From contig JBLDXI010000001.1 in the NCBI GenBank assembly GCA_047495785.1, forward strand, positions 2,356,001-2,420,000: a stretch of 64,000 nt of DNA. The letters are read 5' to 3'. Under the pieces are notes generated by a model. That model worked only from the letters and a program-made list of their open reading frames with translations, ran no database searches and was not told the origin of the DNA. Source of the DNA: Lepidodermella squamata. Its lineage: Eukaryota > Gastrotricha. The translations under genes and the position numbers were made by a program. Shown piece after piece: positions 13,001-24,600 of the stretch; the first letter of the stretch is position 1, and every line of letters begins with the position of its first letter.

Positions 13001-14165
13001 CGTTTTTCTACCGCGAGTCCTATTGTAAATTATGTAAGCCTTCTCATTTTTTCGCATAAAATGATTGATTTCAAGCTTTTTTGTGTGAAATTTAGCTGGG
13101 ATCTTGTTTAATTCGCCAATGATGCATAAATTTACAGAGCCCCAAATTAGCTACACAGTAAAGTTGGCTGATATATACCCTCAGGTACCGTAGGGGAGGG
13201 CAATTTTGAACAAACCCACGTTTTTCGAGGATAAAAAATCAGTCCTAATTCAGAAATCGATGATTTTTAATAGTAAGGTGTGTAAAATGAGCCCGATTTA
13301 TCAGCTCCGATTTATCGGAAAAATTTGGTGATTTTTGGATGTTTACCTGATTTTTGGCGATCGAAGACATTTATGGCTAAAGATGGACAATTAGCGGGCA
13401 ATTCTGGACGCGCTCATTTGCGTACGGAATGGCATTGTGCATTTTCAGTTTTTCCAGGTTTTGGGTCAAATTTGGAAAAATATTGCCCGATTTTCACCTG
13501 AACTTCACGTGATGCCCTGCAAAATTTTTCAATTTTTTCAAGATTATTTTAATAGATGTTTGGGAATATTTTGTAAAATAAAACCTATTTAAATTTTAAA
13601 TGATACCATGACCCACATTATTTTATCTTTAATTTTCATATTTTTATTAATTCCCCACTTTCTAGATGATTACGGCGACTCTTGTACAAAAGATTCTCAG
13701 TGCAACAATTTATTCATGATGCAAGACCGCATGGCATGCCGCGACGGCCTGTGCGACTGCAGCGACGGCTACGCACCCGTCACGGTGTCCCTGCTGCGCG
13801 CCGGCTGGGGCGCCGAGACCCCGCCCCGCTGGCTCGCCTCCGCAACGCCGCCCCGCGACTCGCTGCAGACGTTCTGCCTGCGTGACCACATCGGTGCTTT
13901 CATAGGCGGCCTCGGCGTCGGCTTCAACTGCACGATCGACGTGTTGGGCTCGCCGACGCCTCGCATCTGCGCCGACGGCCTCACGTGCCTGTTTTGCGCG
14001 GGCGACGTCGGCGAAGGCACGTGCGTCGAATTTCCACTACAACACCTCGTAACAACTACAATCGCTAGCAATTCAGTGTCGTCTACTTCACTACAACTTA
14101 CGTTTACAGTGAAAATATTCCCAGTTGTGTCATTGTTGCTTTGTTATTATCATTTTCGCCACTGA
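10077..14165 (+). CDS. Secreted Cys-rich (EB-like) protein, paralogue of the 1999-4645 gene
   Basis: Four exons, 10077-10331, 10585-10699, 12602-13033 and 13666-14165, give 433 aa with consistent phases. It begins with a signal peptide (hydrophobic core near IWLVSTLNLLLAL), then a Pro/Thr-rich region with a TTTPTTTTT run. Cys motifs start with TCSSDDQCLPNEDC and include GDSCTKDSQCN, LCDCSDGYAP and ICADGLTCLFC. The C-terminus (about 405-433) is hydrophobic and could be a GPI-anchor signal. Several Cys blocks align with the 1999-4645 protein in the same order, so the two are diverged paralogues. The last exon is strikingly GC-rich (13750-14030), unlike its surroundings. Intron 2 is 1.9 kb and contains two repeat elements. 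Function unknown. Confidence 0.82.
11013..11187. mobile_element. MITE family 1, copy A (inside an intron)
   Basis: The terminal inverted repeats are ACCGTATTTTGTTCC on the left and GGAACAAATTACGGT on the right, flanked by TA, consistent with a TA target-site duplication. The inside aligns, in reverse orientation, with the element at 36275-36400, for example GTAGCCC and AACGATTCA. It lies within intron 2 of the Cys-rich gene. No coding capacity. Confidence 0.75.
11269..12149. mobile_element. Fold-back element with about 82-bp inverted repeats
   Basis: The left arm (11269-11350) and right arm (12066-12149) are near-perfect reverse complements. Each contains several repeats of a CATCAAA-type hexamer set (ATCAAATTAC, ATCATCAAACTC). 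About 715 bp lies between them, with an ORF fragment (11664-11921, minus) that shows no transposase. Likely a non-autonomous DNA element inserted in intron 2 of the Cys-rich gene. Confidence 0.65.
13218..13330. repeat. Dispersed repeat R3, copy 1
   Basis: It shares the stretch AATTCAGAAATCGATGATTT and the following GTGTGTAA...CCCGATTTATCGG pattern with 34852-34960, in the same orientation. It lies in intron 3 of the Cys-rich gene. Noncoding. Confidence 0.65.
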
Positions 14166-15087
14166 TTTATTTTCGTGAAGCTTAGGTAATATTATCAATT
14201 TTTTGGGTCGCAATCCCGAATATTTTTTATTTCTGCTGGCTGCGGCAACGTGAATTCAGGAGGCCGACTTTCCAGGCTGAACTCAGAATAGAATAAAAAA
14301 TTTGGATAGAGCATCATAGTGTGACTTTTTGACGCTAAAAAATACATACGTTCTCGAAAAAAATCGAAAAATTTATAGGGAGGATTTTATTAAATGCTTA
14401 CCAACCAAATTTTGAGAATATCTTTGATTTTTCTTTTCCTATTGACAAGCGCTATTTCGATAGAGAACGAATTGGGGAGCGATAATTCGAAAACCCCATG
14501 TTTTTATCACTCATGGTTACGGAGAAATTCCAGTGTGAAGTTGGTCACGTGACCTTACCTGATTTCACACCTGAGCGGTCATCTCGAAAACGGTGATAGC
14601 TAGGAAGCCGCTCTCAAAGAATAAGTTCATCAGCGTCATGAGATCTACCTAGAAATGCATTCAGTTTGGACACAAGCGAAAACCTAATCTATCTGTTTAT
14701 AATTTTTTTTAAATATATCTGGAACCAACTAGGAACCACCCCGAGCCCTCTCAATGAAAAAATGGTGGGTAATGTACAAAAAACTCTTAAAATTGTATAC
14801 AGGGAGCTTCTATTTACCGTGCAGCGATGTCGCTTCCTCGAAGTCAGCGATATAACACTACTTGGTTTCATCTGCCGTTGGTGTGAGCATGACTTTTTAA
14901 GAAAAAGAATAGCCCTGGTCCGTAAGATGAGCCATCATAACAATGCTCATCGACTCTAACAAGGCCCGAGTGCGTACGTGCTCTTTGCGCGTGAAACTGG
15001 GGTATTGACCCTCGTCAAACATCATAACCCAATTTTGAGATTGGGTAAACTGTCCACTTTCGTAGCGAACCTCTACGTTTTCGAAAA
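14166..15087. other. Intergenic, no gene seen
   Basis: AT-rich flank with no recognisable gene, repeat or RNA. The ORF at 14666-14959 has no domain and poor composition. Confidence 0.45.
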
Positions 15088-15516
15088 ATGGGCGTCTTCA
15101 CGACGACCGACAACAGCACTAACATTGTTGGATGGCTGATGATTATACTCGGCGTTATCACTTTAATCGGTCTCATTTTCATAATCGTCTACACGGTTGA
15201 TACAACCGGGGACGATGACTTCGTCGCCTCGACTACGCCTTCTCCAAGATACCTAGACGATAATTCAGACGAAACTGACCAAACGACAGTTGACCCGCGC
15301 GTCCCAAACTGGGTTACCCTGGGCGTTTTCGATCTCAAGCTGAATGAAGACGGCGAATGGGTTGCAATTTTCAGGAATCAACCGCCGACACTGAAAAACT
15401 TGGATGAAACGACAACATTACCAATGACAACCACGACGGATGAAGATTCAACGCTATCAACGGACACGGATTCAGGCGAAACGACGTTATTTCGATTAAA
15501 TCGAGATTCAATTTGA
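15088..15516 (+). CDS. Small single-pass membrane protein with a Thr/Asp-rich tail
   Basis: Single-exon ORF of 142 aa. Residues about 14-37 form one strong transmembrane helix (GWLMIILGVITLIGLIFIIV) after a short polar N-terminus. The rest is acidic and Thr/Ser-rich (TTTTDEDSTLSTDTDSG), suggesting an exposed, possibly O-glycosylated stalk. No family was recognised. It sits just upstream of the first secreted ankyrin gene. A decayed copy of its 3' end occurs at the same relative place before the second ankyrin gene, so the pair was duplicated together. Confidence 0.6.
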   Translation: MGVFTTTDNSTNIVGWLMIILGVITLIGLIFIIVYTVDTTGDDDFVASTTPSPRYLDDNSDETDQTTVDPRVPNWVTLGVFDLKLNEDGEWVAIFRNQPPTLKNLDETTTLPMTTTTDEDSTLSTDTDSGETTLFRLNRDSI

Positions 15517-15726
15517 GATCGAAGCAAGCAGTGTACCAAAGCATTTCAAAGAACTGGATTATGAAGCTGTTAACATCTGTGTAACATCTGCTTAACGAGA
15601 CTCACGTTGCGAAATAAAATTAACTTACATCAATGATTGACATATGGGACAGTTGAAAGGTTAATTAGACGAAACTACGAAGGTTTTGTTTTGAGCTTCT
15701 CTTTTGCATTCGAAGAAAATTCGCAC

Positions 15727-17882
15727 ATGGAGAAAACTGCTTGTTCGATTTTAGCATTGCTGATTGTACTAATACTCGGAAGCTCGGCGGATGAGATCAA
15801 TCCATGTGGGAAAGTTTCGGTACAGATTATTTTGATTTCTGGAAAAATAGAAAACCTCACCTTTGGATTGCCTTAATGTAGATTGCTAAGCTGAATTGCC
15901 GTCTGGCTGTTGCGATCGAACTCGGAGATAAGGAAGCTGTTAAGAATAGGAATTTTTGTCTCAACATATCGACAGATGATTTGGCAGATAAAATTCGGTT
16001 CAAGGCTGTCTACGAGCAGTGTCTCCCGAATATCACCAGCCTGCACCGCGCTGTTCTTCAGAACTCTTCAATTTCCGTAGTTAAGCCGCTGATCACAAAT
16101 CCTGAAGATGTTACTGCGGTTGAACCTTTGCTACGCCGGACGCCAGTGATGATCGCAATTCAACGCAACAATACCGAGGTGGCCAAATTACTCTTCGGCA
16201 TCATATTCGATCGAGCAATTTGTCATATTTCGACGGCGGTAAAGCGCTGAAAGAATCGGCTAAACTCAGAAACGTGGAGCTGTTGGAAATACTGCTGAAC
16301 AACGGCGTCGACGTAAATGCCAGGGATGAAGAAAACTTGACGGCTTTGGATATTTCGGCCGAAATAGGAGACATGCGAGGTGTGAAGCTGCTGCTCGATC
16401 GGAACGCTTCTATGGGACCTCCACGGGAATCTGCGCTTTTTGCAGCCATCGACAATAAGCATTTCGCGGTGGCAGATTTTCTGATTTCACGAGGTGCCAA
16501 ACTGCTGCCATGGTGGCTCGTCGCGGGTGTCCAGTTCAATATAAATATAGACTCGGTGCGATACCTCTTAGATCGTGGCGCATCGGTCAACTACAAAGGC
16601 TTTTTTGGCTTCACGGCTCTTGACATGGCGATTTTACAAAACTCAACCGAGATCGCTAAGCTTTTGCTCGCCAAAGGAGCAGATGTCAACGCAGTCAATC
16701 CATATTTCCCCAGCGAAACCCCGTTACGCAATGCATGGCGCAATGATAGAACCGGAATTGTTAAACTTTTACTTGAAAATGGAGCTAATGCGACGGAATT
16801 TGCGATCCTATCGATGCCTGCTACAACAACAACGACTGTTCCTAGAACAACAATTCATCCTAATGTAACCTTTTTATATTCTTCAGTTCCTAATACCTGT
16901 ATTTCCATTTTTCAACCAGATGCAGAAGTTCCTGGACTACGCAGTTAATGGAAGCATCGCCGACGTGAAAGAAATGCTAGCCACTGGCGAAATAAACACT
17001 AGGGATGGCCTCAAATTCGTCATCGAGCTCAATGCCTCAAGTGATGTAGTTCGGCATCTAATCTCTAGGCTTGGTCGAGTTAACATAACCGATGCTGAGC
17101 TTCTTATGGCTGTACATAACGGCAACTTGGCAGTCGTTGAAACTTTATTCGAAGCCGGGGCTAATGCAAGCTATCCATCTGCACTCTGGTCGGCGGTGTT
17201 TCGAAATAATTTTGCTATGACTGAGCTTATTTTGAGTCAGCAATCGTTCCGCAGTACGCCCCTCTATGAAATCAACAAATCCCATACAATGGCAGACGTA
17301 GAGTCTGCAGCAATTTTCGAACTGCTTCTTAACAAAACAGATCTGATCGTGAATTTCACTACTGTTGACACGCCCTTGATTTCTGCGGCAAGATTTGGAC
17401 AAATGCAGGCTTTGCGGTTGCTGCTGAAGCGTGGCGCGAACTTGACAGACGTCGGTCTATGTGGACACTCGGCATTGACAGCTGCTGCGAGGAACGGCCA
17501 CTTGGAGGCGGCTGAAGAGCTCATAAAAGCTGGCAGTGATGTCAACTGGAGAATGGCTGATGGCGAAATTGCTCTCCACTACGCTGCGTTCAACGGCAGG
17601 GTCGAAATGGCGAAACTTCTGCTCGACCACGGCGCCGATGTTGAGGCTCGCGACCGAATAGGTCGAACTCCTTTCGCATGGGCATCAATGCTTGGCAAAC
17701 ATGAAATGGCTGAATTTCTTCGTTCCAGAGGGGCCCAGTTGGTTGAAGGGCTCGAAGAGCAAAACGTTTCTGTGTCCGACTTTGCCTGGAGTTACAAAAA
17801 TAAAGAAGTCTCCAAAAATTACGGAGTGGTCTTTTCGTCGGGAAAGCTGAAGAAGAAAACCTGCCTGGCGATGATCCATTGA
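15727..17882 (+). pseudogene. Signal-peptide ankyrin-repeat protein, copy 1, with a 2-nt frameshift
   Basis: Exons 15727-15819, 15882-16864 and 16920-17882. The ATG opens a signal peptide (core ILALLIVLILGSSA). Many ankyrin repeats follow with typical ALTAAARNGHLEAAEELIKA and ALHYAAFNG motifs, split by a Thr-rich linker (ATTTTTVP) just before the second intron. Compared with the tandem copy at 18821-20933, two extra bases (AT) at about 16203-16207 shift the frame inside exon 2, so translation from the ATG would stop at 16250. The frames before and after are otherwise open and well conserved. It is therefore either a very young pseudogene or a sequence/assembly error. A poly(A) signal AATAAA lies at 17985. 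Confidence 0.7.
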
Positions 17883-18820
17883 ATTTTCGATTGTTTTTTT
17901 TTTGCTGCTTACACCCCGATTTTTTGTTAAGCTTTTAATTAATTTGCCTTTACTTTGCAATGGTTTAACTAAATCGATGTTTTAAATAAATAAAATTGTT
18001 TTTCCCCTTCACTGGCTATCTTTGGAAAGTGATGTTTTCAATCAGAGTACGTAGAGAGTTGAATAGTTCTAGGAGTCTCAGATAACAATCTTCTGACTGC
18101 TGAGCCTGTAAACGCCGACATATCGTTAGCAACATATCGGCACCATAACTCCGCTGAATAACTCCGATTTACGGTTGTTTATGTCAGTTTGAAGGTGACA
18201 AATCTTGTTTTGCCTCTTTAAAAACGTTAAAAAAGCCGCTTTTCACTTGCCACGGATGTAAACAAGCCTAATTCGATACTAACGAGTCTTATTGATATGG
18301 TTCATGATTCAGCATCAAAGTGGTTGGAAAATTAATAAAAAAATATAGGATTGCCCATTCCCGATGATTTCTTTCCATAAATAGCTACAATATTAAAAAA
18401 AAACCCGATGGTTCCAGACTGCAGACGGTCCTCTGAAAAAATGAACACGATTGTTATTTTTTATTTTAGATTAATGACAGCCTTGATTGATAACGGTTCT
18501 ACACTATCAACTGACACAGATTCAGGTGAAGACAGCGAAACCATGCTACATATTTCGATTAAACCGAGAGTGATGTTGAACTTGACCCTTGATTTTCATG
18601 CGACCGAAGCAGTAGCCTAGGAATTTTCAAGAACTGGCTTATCAAGTTGTTACATCCCCACTCTGTGTAACATCTGTCTGACGAGGCTCATTTTGGGAAA
18701 TAACTTGGGATCGACATCTGCCTCATGTGTGACAGTTTTCCAGGTTAAGAGGCTAGTAGGGCGCAGGTATGAAGATTGTATTCCAGATAACTCTCTTTGT
18801 ATTCGCAAAGCCTAGTCAGA
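17883..18820. other. Intergenic spacer holding the duplicated flank
   Basis: The left half is the 3' flank of ankyrin copy 1. The right half (about 18470-18820) is a diverged duplicate of 15430-15726, the tail of the membrane-protein gene plus its spacer to the ankyrin ATG. Confidence 0.6.
18480..18620 (+). pseudogene. Decayed 3' fragment of the small membrane-protein gene
   Basis: It encodes STLSTDTDSGE, identical to part of the tail of the 142-aa protein at 15088-15516, followed by diverged sequence. The transmembrane part and start are missing. It is the relic left by the tandem duplication of the 15.4-18.0 kb block. Confidence 0.65.
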
Positions 18821-20933
18821 ATGAGGAAAACGGCGGTTATCCATATAGCTTGTTCAACCTTAGCTTTGTTGACTGCACTTAGCTTCGAGAGCACGGCAGA
18901 TTCCATTCAGACATGTGAAAACGCAACGGTAGATGATTTTGGATTGCCGGATATCTTCACTTAGATTTATTTCAAAACAGATTGCAGAGTTGAATTGCCG
19001 TCTGGCTGTTACGATCGATCTTGGTGATGAGGAAGCCTTTAAGAAGGAACAAAGCTGTCTCAACTTATCGAAAATCGAGTTGGCTGACAAAAACCGCTTC
19101 CAAGCCACCTACGAGCAATGTCTACCGAAGATTACAAGCCTGCACCGCGCTGTTCTTCAGAACTCTTCAATTACCGTAATAGAGTCGCTGATCGGCAACT
19201 CGGCAGGTGTGGATTCGATCGAGCCTTTGATACGTCGAACGCCTCTGGAAATCGCAATTCAACGCAACAATACCGAGGTGGCCAAATTACTCTTCGACAT
19301 CATTCGATCGAGCAATTTGTCAAATTTCCACGGCGGTAAAGCGCTGAAAGAATCAGCCAAAGTCTGCAACGTCGAACTGTTGGAAATGCTGTTGAACAAC
19401 GGCGTCGACGTGAATGCCACGGACGAAGCAAACTTGACGGCTTTGGTTTTTTCGGCTGAAAAGGGAGACTTGCGAGCTGTGAAGTTGATCCTCGATCGGA
19501 ATGCTTCCATCGAAAGACAGGCGCTTAAAGCAGCGATATCGAATCAGCATTTCGATGCGGCGGATTTTCTTATTGGACGAGGTGCCAAGCTGCTGCCATG
19601 GTGGCTCCCTTTTTTCGCCGACTCGAATCTTACCGAATCGGTGCGATACCTCTTAGATCACGGCGTCTCTGTCAATCACAAAACAACCCTCGACTTTACA
19701 GCTCTTCACATGGCTGCTTGGCACGGCTTTGTTGAACTCATTCAACTGTTACTGGCAAGAGGGGCGAATGTCAATGCAGTGACTTATTTCGGATCAACCC
19801 CGTTATACAGTGCATGGCTTAACGGTAAAACGGATGCTATGAAAATTTTACTTGAAAATGGAGCTAATGCGACGGAATTTGCGATCCTTTCGATGCCTAC
19901 CACCACTACAACGGCTGCTCCCAGTACTACACTCCATCCTAATGTGACCTTATTCCTTATCATCTACTTCATCTACTTCATTTCCTGTATTTTCATTTTC
20001 AAACAGATGCAGAGGTTCTTGGACTATGCCGTCAATGGAAGCATTGCTGGCGTGGAGGAAATGCTGGACAATGGCGAAATCCATCCTAGTGATGCTCTCT
20101 TCTCCGCCATCCAGTTCAACGCCACCGGCAATGTAGTTAGGTATATACTCTCCACCAGACATGGTCAAGTTCACATAAGCGCCACTTCTCTTCTTTATCC
20201 TGTGAAAAACGGCAACTTGGCAGTCGTTGAGGCTCTATTCGAAGCTGGGGCCGATGCGAGTTACCCATCAGTACTTTGGTCGGCAGTATTTCGAAATGAT
20301 TTCGCTATGGCTCGGCTAATTTTGAGTCAGCCATCGTTTCGTATAACGCCCCTCCATGAAATCGACAAAGTCGTTACAATGGCAGCCATAAAGGGTGGAG
20401 CTGTATTTGAACTGCTTCTTAACAAAACTGGTAATCTGAACTTGAATTTAACCTCTGGTGACACGATATTGGTTTCTGCGGCAAGATTTGGACGAATGGA
20501 GGCTTTGCGGTTGTTGCTGAAGCGAGGCGCCAACTTGACTGAGGTCGGTCTATGTGGACACTCAGCACTGACAGCTGCTGCGAGGAACGGTCACTTGGAA
20601 GCGGCTGAGGAGCTCATAAAAGCTGGAAGTGATGTCAACTGGAGAATGGATGATGGCGAAACTGCTCTGCACTACGCTGCGTTTAACGGCACAGTCGAAA
20701 TTGCCAAACTGTTGCTTGATCACGGCGCCGATGTTGAAGCACGCGATTGCACTGGTCGAACTCCTCTCGCATGGGCATCAATGCTTGGCAAATATGAAAT
20801 GGCTGAATTTCTTCGTTCCAGAGGGGCTCGATTTCTTGATGGGTATAATTCAGGGCGAACCATGTCTGTGTTCGAATTCGCGGCGAGCTATGAACATTCG
20901 AAGATGTTTACCTGCCTGAAACTCTTCTACTGA
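18821..20933 (+). CDS. Secreted ankyrin-repeat protein, copy 2 (intact)
   Basis: Exons 18821-18928, 18981-19943 and 20007-20933 give 665 aa. The N-terminus is a signal peptide (MRKTAVIHIACSTLALLTAL). After it come two blocks of ankyrin repeats, roughly residues 60-340 and 360-645, separated by a Thr/Pro linker (TTTTTAAPSTT). Clear repeats include TALHMAAWHGFVELIQLLLA and TALHYAAFNGTVEIAKLLLD. No transmembrane helix or cytoplasmic domain is present unless intron 2 is kept. That 63-nt intron (19944-20006) has no stop and would add a hydrophobic segment of 21 residues. Ankyrin repeats normally act in the cytosol, so the signal peptide is notable. It is the intact twin of the gene at 15727. Binding partner unknown. 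Confidence 0.85.
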
Positions 20934-21695
20934 ACTTTCTATCTTTCTTTCTTTGCTGTTTATTCAAAAATGTTTTGTTTTACTTTGCCTGTACTTCGCA
21001 TTGTTTCAACTGTATCGCAGTGCTTCATTTGAGTAAAACTTTCATTGCCGTTCTCCGGTAGTAAGAAAGACTTCGAAAGACTCCTGAAAGACTGTTTTTC
21101 CACCTGAGAAAATTCAGCATCGAGTGATTAGAGAAGTAGATAATATGCAGAATATCTGTTACCGGAACCAAATTTACGGTTTGTGGAACCTAGATTTCTG
21201 CCGCGGAACCATATTTGCTGTAGCGGAACCAAATGTTCATATTGCAGAACGTTATAGCTCGGATCTTCATTTAAATCCTTTGAGCGAAATTGGAAATATT
21301 CTTTCTGATTTTCTGAAATTGCCTGGGAACCCAGATCCACCTTCGACTGTAGTTTGAAAGATCGTGAGGCATCAGTTTGACTTCTCAAGATATCACAGAA
21401 AATCATAGCTGAGAAAAATTAGGTCCAGCTTAAAATTTCAACTTTATCGGTTAATTTTATTCTCATTTGATGAAGAAGACGATAAAATTCATGGCACAAA
21501 GCTGTCAAAAATAGGAAAAATCACTTAGATCATCAGCAGTCGGTTTTCAAATTATAATAACTTATTCTCGGAGACAAAGGAGAAAACAATTAAAAAACAA
21601 TTATAACACGAAATATTTAAATGATAAATAATAATAAAGCAACAAACTAAAATTTGAGCTAAGGTTATTTTTTTTTTCGAAAAATTCGCCTCCGC
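20934..21695. other. Intergenic between convergent genes
   Basis: Contains a degenerate tandem array at 21160-21250 (listed separately). A TTTATT at about 21457 could be the poly(A) signal (AATAAA on the minus strand) of the M13 peptidase. Nothing else recognised. Confidence 0.5.
21160..21250. repeat. Degenerate tandem repeat around GGAACC
   Basis: Four to five units of about 20-25 bases, each starting with a form of GCGGAACCAAAT (21162, 21184, 21206, 21225), with diverged remainders. It lies downstream of ankyrin copy 2. No known function. Confidence 0.5.
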
Positions 21696-24600
21696 TCACC
21701 ATAGATAGCACTTCTCCCTGCGATTCATCGTCGTCACGCTGCCACATTTGAACGCTCGAGCGAAATCGTCAGAATTCGCCAGCGTTCCAACAACTCTAAC
21801 AGCCGAAGGCGAATGAGCCGACATGTACACCTGATTCCGCAGCGCCTCTTTCGTCAGCAACGTGCAATAAGTCTGAGCGAATGACAAATAGAACAATTGG
21901 TCTGAATTAAGGTCCAGACCAGGCAGTTTCGCATCGACGCCGCCGATTTGACCTAGCTTTTGAGCAGTTTTATACGCGAGGAACGCAGATCTCAACCCGC
22001 TGCTATCCGCAAGATTTTCGCCCAAAGTTTGCCGGCCGTCAATGCGGTTCGAGTCGATAGTATAGGAATTGTACTGCTTAACAAAGCATTGAGTGTGATT
22101 TCTAAAAGTTGTGTACGTAATCGGCGACCACCAGTTTTTGATATTTCCAGCGCCGTCGAAAGCTTGACCCCTATCATCGAACGCATGAGTGATTTCATGG
22201 CCGGCCATGACGCCTAAAGATCCGTAACTCAACGCCTCAGGTAGGCCTTTCGTCAGGTAGAAAAATGGTTCATGCAATAGAGCAGCCGCGACAAAAATCG
22301 TGTTCTGGGTAACTTCGTATAGGCCATTAACGGTTTGGGGCGTTAACGACCATCGATTCACGTCAGGTTTCTGGCGGTAAGACCGTAGCGTGACTCGGAT
22401 TGAGTGGTTGTAGAAGTTGAATAAATTAGCCGTGTGGTCGGTGTTGGTGATTGTGAAGTTGATGTAATTTTCGTCGACGTAACTGCTGTTTCGGAGCCAG
22501 TCCGGGTACGCGACATCCATAGCGAGGTCGTCGAGTTTACCTAGGGCATTCGTTCGCGTCCAACCGTCCATCCATACGGCGTTTGAGATCAGTTGGCGAT
22601 AAGAGGATTTGACGTTGTTGACTAATTCAAGTGCCTAAATCGAAAAAAATCGGAAACAAGAGTATTAAAAAAATAGGAATTCAGTGAGGCAAAACCTCAA
22701 TTCCTAAAATTTGAACGACAAATTTCGAAAAAAAATTAATTCCGAAAATTTCAAAAATTAATAATTTCATATTTAAAAATCTCAAATTTCAAATTTTCAT
22801 AACTTCAAAATTCAAAAATTTCGAAAATTTAATTATTGAAAAAATCAAAACTAAGCAATAAGGCGAATCTTAACTTTTATATTTGCCTTTTATCGAATCC
22901 AAAATATTCAGATGGATCTCAAAAAAATTAAATAAAAATCGAGCGTTATTCATGGGAGAATGAATTCCGGAAATTTTCAAGTTAAAAAGCTCTTAGCTTA
23001 CCTTTTGCTTTTGATTATCAGGAGAGAACCGATCCAAGTACATTTTGCCGAGAGCAACTCCCAACTTTTGATTAGTATCACCCAAGCAATCCAGCCACGG
23101 CTCAGGCTGGCCACGATTGCCGCTGTAAACCGTCAGAAATTTAGTATAAGCCGTCTTGAAGTCGCTACCCATCCGCGGGGCATAAGTCGAAACAGCCAGT
23201 AGTACAATATAGTTCTGCAGGGTTTTCACGCCAGCCGGGGTCGCAAGGTACGAGTCGAGGAGGGATGCCAAACTCTTGAAGTACGGAAAATCGAGGACAA
23301 TAACATTTTCCTCCAGCGAAAAATCGACGTTCAACCCAATGCCGGTGTAGAGGTTTGTCAAGAAGCGGTCCCATTTGATGTAACTAGCATTGCCGTACAG
23401 GTATTTCAACGGCATTTCTCGGTACAAATACGTCACGCTTCGCCGGTCAATTTGCGAAGAATGAATCGCGGCTAATTTTTGCTCGAGTAACACAACGTCT
23501 TGAATCGCTTTTGTATCAACATTTTTTGACCCAGTTATCGACTGGACAAAGGTTGTTAGCTTTTGAATATAAGCCACCATAACCGGGTCTTGAGTCAACG
23601 ATTTGTTGAGGTAGAAATCTCGGGTGTTCAAACCGAGACCCAATCGGCCCCGGTCCAGGAATAAAACATTCCGCGACGTGTTGTAGTAGTCAGGCGTGAC
23701 TCCGATCAAGAAAATGCCGTTCATTGTATAGCGGCTTCGTTTGATAACCGCGTCCTCGAACGAAAATTTCGTCGTGTCAAAGGTTGAATTTTCAAACGCG
23801 AAACCGCCCAGCTCGTCGACCATCTGCCGTAGTCGCGTCACGCCTCGCAGCTCCGTCGTCACGGTGTTTAAACACGCCTGGTAATAGGCGCGAACTTTTT
23901 TAATCACCGGGTCGTCGGTGGTTAGCGGCTTTTCAATGACAGTTTTGAGTTGTTTCATGATGACAGCTTCGCGTTTTGTAAATTGTGTCGTCATTTTTTT
24001 GCCGACGGGGATTTCTTCGAGTTGCGCAAAACCGCCGCATGCGTAGTCGTAGAAATTCACGCATGGATCAGCTGTGACGTTCATTGAGGCGATAATGCGA
24101 CCAGCGGTTCGGATACACTCCGTACTAGTACATAACGATGATTTCCTCGCTAAATAAAAATTTTAAATAATTAGTTTAATAACAAAAAAACTCCTCCTTA
24201 ATAAAATTTTCCCGTGAAATTTTCAATTTTTCAGCCATTTAAAAAAAATCTAATTTTTTTAGTTAAATTAAAAAATCTGAATCTAAATTTTTTTAAATAT
24301 TATATAATTGTTTCCCTTGACCCGGACAACTTGGAAATAAATTAAAATTATGAAAATTGGTATTTCAGAAAATTAAGAAAAAAGTACAATTTTTAGCTTA
24401 AAAATTAAAAAATGACCAAAACTCACCATTTGTTTTAGAAGCGATACTGAGAGATATCGATAGCATTAAAATGGTGAGTAATAGAATAAGGATAGGTGTG
24501 ATGTATACGACAGCTTTCAGCCATTGCTGCTTGTGGTCCCACCATTGCCGGGTCGTGTAATAAGCGTACCATAACCGGCTAAATTTACTAGTTTTGTAGG

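Noticed and set aside
15727-20933. Comparison with spider latrotoxin-like secreted ankyrin proteins
   Set aside because: Only the presence of ankyrin repeats is shared; no latrotoxin-type N-terminal region or other toxin feature was seen, so no toxin call is made.
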